This document shows positions 7,386 through 8,892 of a stretch of DNA of 8,892 nucleotides, piece by piece; position 1 is the stretch's first letter, and each line of letters starts with the position of its first letter. The DNA is from Bordetella parapertussis (GTDB taxonomy: Bacteria > Pseudomonadota > Gammaproteobacteria > Burkholderiales > Burkholderiaceae_D): the NCBI GenBank assembly GCA_945867725.1, contig CAMBJI010000063.1, positions 1 through 8,892 on the forward strand, read 5' to 3'. Position numbers and translations under genes: made by a program. The notes beneath the pieces are model-generated. The model was not told where the DNA came from, did no database searches, and was given only the letters and a program-made list of their open reading frames with translations.

Positions 7386-7606
7386 GGCCTACAGGTTGTT
7401 GTGTCGACGCATCAGTCGACGATTTACAACTAAATTTGTGTGTGTGCTTAGTGCACGGAATAGTGCATCGCCTCGAGCTAAATCGAGTTGGCGCATTATA
7501 TATTTAGCCTAACCAGCATCAGATGAAATCAGGCTTTTCAAGACTGATGGTAGTGAGTACCTCGCTATGACATGCCGGAAGTAGGTTCTCTACTGCTAAT
7601 GATCTG

Positions 7607-7706
7607 TTTTTATTGAAATCGCAATGCGTTCTACTGTCATCCCGAAACTCATCAAATTAGGGACGGCACTTGCAGAGGCTGGCTGGTCATGAGATTTCAA
7701 TAAGGA
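7607..7706 (+). promoter_or_regulatory. Long-range stem in the leader of the 198-codon gene
   Basis: TTATTGAAATC at 7610-7620 is perfectly complementary to GATTTCAATAA at 7693-7703. With two G-T pairs and one more A-T pair the stem reaches 14 bp (7607-7620 with 7693-7706) around a 72-base interior. The right arm contains most of a Shine-Dalgarno-like AAGGAG (7702-7707), which would be hidden when the stem forms. A regulatory leader or the ends of a small decayed element are both possible. Confidence 0.35.
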
Positions 7707-7730
7707 GTCTGGCTTTGAGCGCGAACTGAT

Positions 7731-7737
7731 AAGGAGG
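7731..7737 (+). promoter_or_regulatory. Very strong ribosome binding site
   Basis: AAGGAGG ends five bases before the ATG at 7743, a near-ideal Shine-Dalgarno. It is stronger than that of any core gene in the window and is the main reason to treat the following frame as a real gene. Confidence 0.85.
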
Positions 7738-7742
7738 ATTAG

Positions 7743-8339
7743 ATGAGTATAAACGGAACACCGCCGGTAAGACCAACTACACCACAGCAGCCAGCTACGG
7801 ATATAAGGGCCTCATCAATTGGGAGTGAAACTAATCGCATAAAATTTGATCCTCTTTATTTTGGACACGATCTAATGATGACTATGATAATAAAAGGTGT
7901 GGTTGGCCTTGCCAATGCATACGAAAGTCACAAGGCTTCACGTCCGCCGCCAACAAATGAGCCAAGCAAGCTTGAGCTGATGTATAAAAATAAACCGAGA
8001 GAGGTAAACTTTGCATGGCGTGTACTGAGCGAAGTAGCGACACCAAATTTTCGTCCAATCATTGGCGGGTCTAAAACCACGATTAAGAATTATTTCGACT
8101 TTAAGAAGTATCTGAGAGGCGAAAGTATGAATCCGGAATCGGTTAAGTGGACTGCAATGGGTACCTCTGTGGTAGGAATTTTGCATGCCCTGACATTCCA
8201 TCCAGGATCAACAGCACAAACATTTCCCGACTTCGACGAAAAATTTGTGGCTGCTGCACCACAGGGTAGAGTTTTAGTCCCTCGCCATCACACTGGCTAC
8301 GGGCTTGCTGGTATTCCGGCGTGGCGCATCCGCCGATAA
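7743..8339 (+). CDS. Unrecognised 198-residue protein, possibly with a replaced C terminus
   Basis: I do not recognise this protein. The start is well fixed by AAGGAGG at 7731-7737. The first 30 residues are rich in Ser, Thr, Pro and Gln (for example PPVRPTTPQQP at 7-17). A hydrophobic patch near 43-57 (DLMMTMIIKGVVGLA) and another near 137-150 (TAMGTSVVGILHAL) could contact a membrane, and a basic stretch lies between. Codon use differs from the core genes, with ATA and AGA near the start and AT-rich third positions, which suggests transfer. From about residue 160 the frame runs antisense to a convincing lipoprotein N terminus, so the last 38 residues (rich in Gly, Arg and His) may not be original. 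An uncharacterised secreted or effector-like protein is one guess, from composition only. Confidence 0.6.
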   Translation: MSINGTPPVRPTTPQQPATDIRASSIGSETNRIKFDPLYFGHDLMMTMIIKGVVGLANAYESHKASRPPPTNEPSKLELMYKNKPREVNFAWRVLSEVATPNFRPIIGGSKTTIKNYFDFKKYLRGESMNPESVKWTAMGTSVVGILHALTFHPGSTAQTFPDFDEKFVAAAPQGRVLVPRHHTGYGLAGIPAWRIRR

Positions 8340-8382
8340 AAAGCATAAGAAAAAAAGCAAAAAAGCGGGTTTGGAGGAACAT
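8143..8382 (-). pseudogene. Probable lipoprotein gene, truncated after about 54 codons
   Basis: The minus-strand frame starts at ATG 8382. An AAGAGAG about nine bases upstream can serve as ribosome binding site. It encodes a clear lipoprotein signal: one basic residue (R6), a hydrophobic core (about 7-16) and a lipobox IGGC with C19. A20 follows, which in enterobacteria favours outer-membrane sorting. The mature part ATPEYQQARSQCDGEGLKLYP has the style of small betaproteobacterial lipoproteins. After about residue 54 (near 8221) the sequence loses this character and stops at residue 79, so the gene is probably truncated or frameshifted. It overlaps the 198-codon plus-strand gene by almost 200 bases. 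A short intact 79-residue lipoprotein is the alternative. Confidence 0.5.
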
Positions 8383-8640
8383 GGCGGTGGACTCTCTTAG
8401 GAAAATTTGAACTATTTCCCCTGTAGTAACCGTGTGTCGCTAAGAGTTCATTCCGCAATGGATCTGGATGTATCTGCGCAGCACCATGCAGAGCAATTGC
8501 TGCATGGCAAATTTCGGAGGCACCATCGCAGCTGCAAATATCTGGCGGTTGGTCAAAAATCGATGATGGTGTTTAGACTCAGTCAACGGCAGACACTTCA
8601 GCCGATTAACGTGGGACATTCTCTAGATAAACGCGCTTTC
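8383..8640. other. Region between lipoprotein start and terminator, no supported gene
   Basis: No convincing gene is present. A plus-strand frame from a TTG at 8407 to 8649 has no ribosome binding site and no protein-like pattern. A 59-codon minus-strand frame (8619 to 8440) is equally weak. A near-palindrome, CCATGCAG-AGCAATTG-CTGCATGG (8484-8507), can form an 8-bp hairpin. The minus-strand promoter for the lipoprotein remnant should lie in the first part, but I see no clear consensus boxes. Confidence 0.5.
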
Positions 8641-8704
8641 AATAAATAAAAACCCCAGCTGTAGAGGTCTGCATCATCAAATATGCAGACCTCTACAGCA
8701 GGGG
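8641..8704 (-). terminator. Long perfect hairpin terminator for the right-edge gene
   Basis: A 17-bp perfect stem (8658-8674 with 8683-8699) encloses the eight-base loop CATCAAAT. After one A-A mismatch it is extended by CCCC/GGGG (8653-8656 with 8701-8704). Read on the minus strand it runs into TTTTTATTTATT, a textbook T-tract; the plus-strand exit has none. It therefore terminates transcription coming from the right-edge gene, whose stop lies 43 bases before the stem. Confidence 0.9.
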
Positions 8705-8747
8705 TAAATACAAACCCTGGAGGAGCGTTTCGGCCCCAGTCAGCCGA

Positions 8748-8892
8748 TTAGTTTGTCTGGATTGTCTCGGCCTGTGCGAGTCGCTTGTCACAGGCGGTGT
8801 TAGCCACATTGCGGTCGATGTCGAGTTTTGGTTTGTAGAAGCTCAGATCATCATACGAAGATACTGCCAATGGGCCCGAAGGTACATTCTCT
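8748..8892 (-). CDS. C-terminal end of an unrecognised protein (partial)
   Basis: The minus-strand frame is open from the window edge to TAA at 8750-8748, giving the last 47 residues. They include SSYDDLSFYKPKLDIDRN and a single Cys in NTACDKRLAQAE. I do not recognise the family. The composition is hydrophilic, with a predicted helix at the end. A strong terminator directly downstream supports a real, expressed gene. The spacing of Arg, Ala and Cys near the end is loosely like that of small periplasmic lipoproteins, so a relation to the lipoprotein remnant at 8382 is conceivable but not shown. The start lies outside the window. Confidence 0.7.
   Translation of the reverse strand, partial: ENVPSGPLAVSSYDDLSFYKPKLDIDRNVANTACDKRLAQAETIQTN

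Larger units (their letters stand above)
7010..7742. other. Decayed intergenic region after tRNA-Arg, no intact gene
   Basis: No intact gene is supported across these 733 bases. They hold a scrap of an IS256-type transposase (minus, about 7262-7385) and several short inverted repeats. These include GTCGAC twice at 7403-7420, TAGTGCA twice near 7450-7467, and CTCGA/TCGAG at 7472-7487. There is also a long-range stem upstream of the next gene. An open stretch on the minus strand (7062-7275, ending in TAG) and one on the plus strand (7143-7347) overlap each other and match nothing I can name with confidence. The tRNA 3' end is not repeated here, so no attachment-site pair is visible. Confidence 0.6.

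Noticed and set aside
7607..7706. Miniature inverted-repeat transposable element
   Set aside because: The 14-bp arms would fit, but no target duplication flanks them and no other copy is present in the window.
8440..8619. 59-codon minus-strand frame
   Set aside because: There is no ribosome binding site, no recognisable motif, and it lies between a terminator and the lipoprotein start.
8407..8649. 80-codon plus-strand frame
   Set aside because: It starts with TTG without a ribosome binding site, its residues are rich in His/Arg/Gln with no pattern, and it ends beside the minus-strand terminator.
7010..8892. CRISPR array or phage attachment pair
   Set aside because: I found no regularly spaced direct repeats and no second copy of the tRNA-Arg 3' end (GTTCGAAT and following).

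Overview
The window is a betaproteobacterial chromosome segment, most likely Burkholderiales and perhaps Oxalobacteraceae. That placement is inferred from gene order (carB, greA, a DUF4149-type membrane protein, yhbY, rlmE, ftsH, folP, glmM) and from protein style, such as the FtsH amino terminus and a YhbY with a long basic tail. No database search was possible.

Positions 1 to about 7010 are conserved core genome. It opens with the 3' end of carB and a hairpin terminator, then greA, whose stop overlaps the start of a small four-helix membrane protein gene. That gene converges with yhbY by a 4-base overlap. yhbY (ribosome assembly) and rlmE (23S rRNA 2'-O-methylation) are divergent across a 31-bp gap, so two factors for the large ribosomal subunit share one control region. 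ftsH, the membrane AAA+ metalloprotease, has a near-consensus heat-shock (sigma-32 type) promoter, a strong ribosome binding site before a GTG start, and its own terminator. folP (dihydropteroate synthase) and glmM (phosphoglucosamine mutase) follow as a tight pair, as in many proteobacteria. Two tRNA genes, Pro(UGG) and Arg(UCU), separated by a strong terminator, close the core part.

From about 7010 to the end the character changes to an accessory, decayed region. It has lower GC, a frameshifted scrap of an IS256-family transposase, about 470 bp with no convincing gene, and an unrecognised 198-codon gene (7743-8339) with a very strong ribosome binding site, host-atypical codons and a possible leader hairpin. 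The last third of that gene lies antisense to a convincing lipoprotein amino terminus (signal peptide plus lipobox) that appears truncated. The right edge holds the C-terminal end of another unrecognised minus-strand gene with an unusually long perfect terminator hairpin. The tRNA-Arg gene is a plausible insertion border, but no second attachment copy is visible in the window.

The points most worth a second look are the orphan gene with its leader structure, its antisense collision with the lipoprotein remnant, and the heat-shock promoter with an adjacent perfect palindrome in front of ftsH. No complete new multi-gene system is visible.
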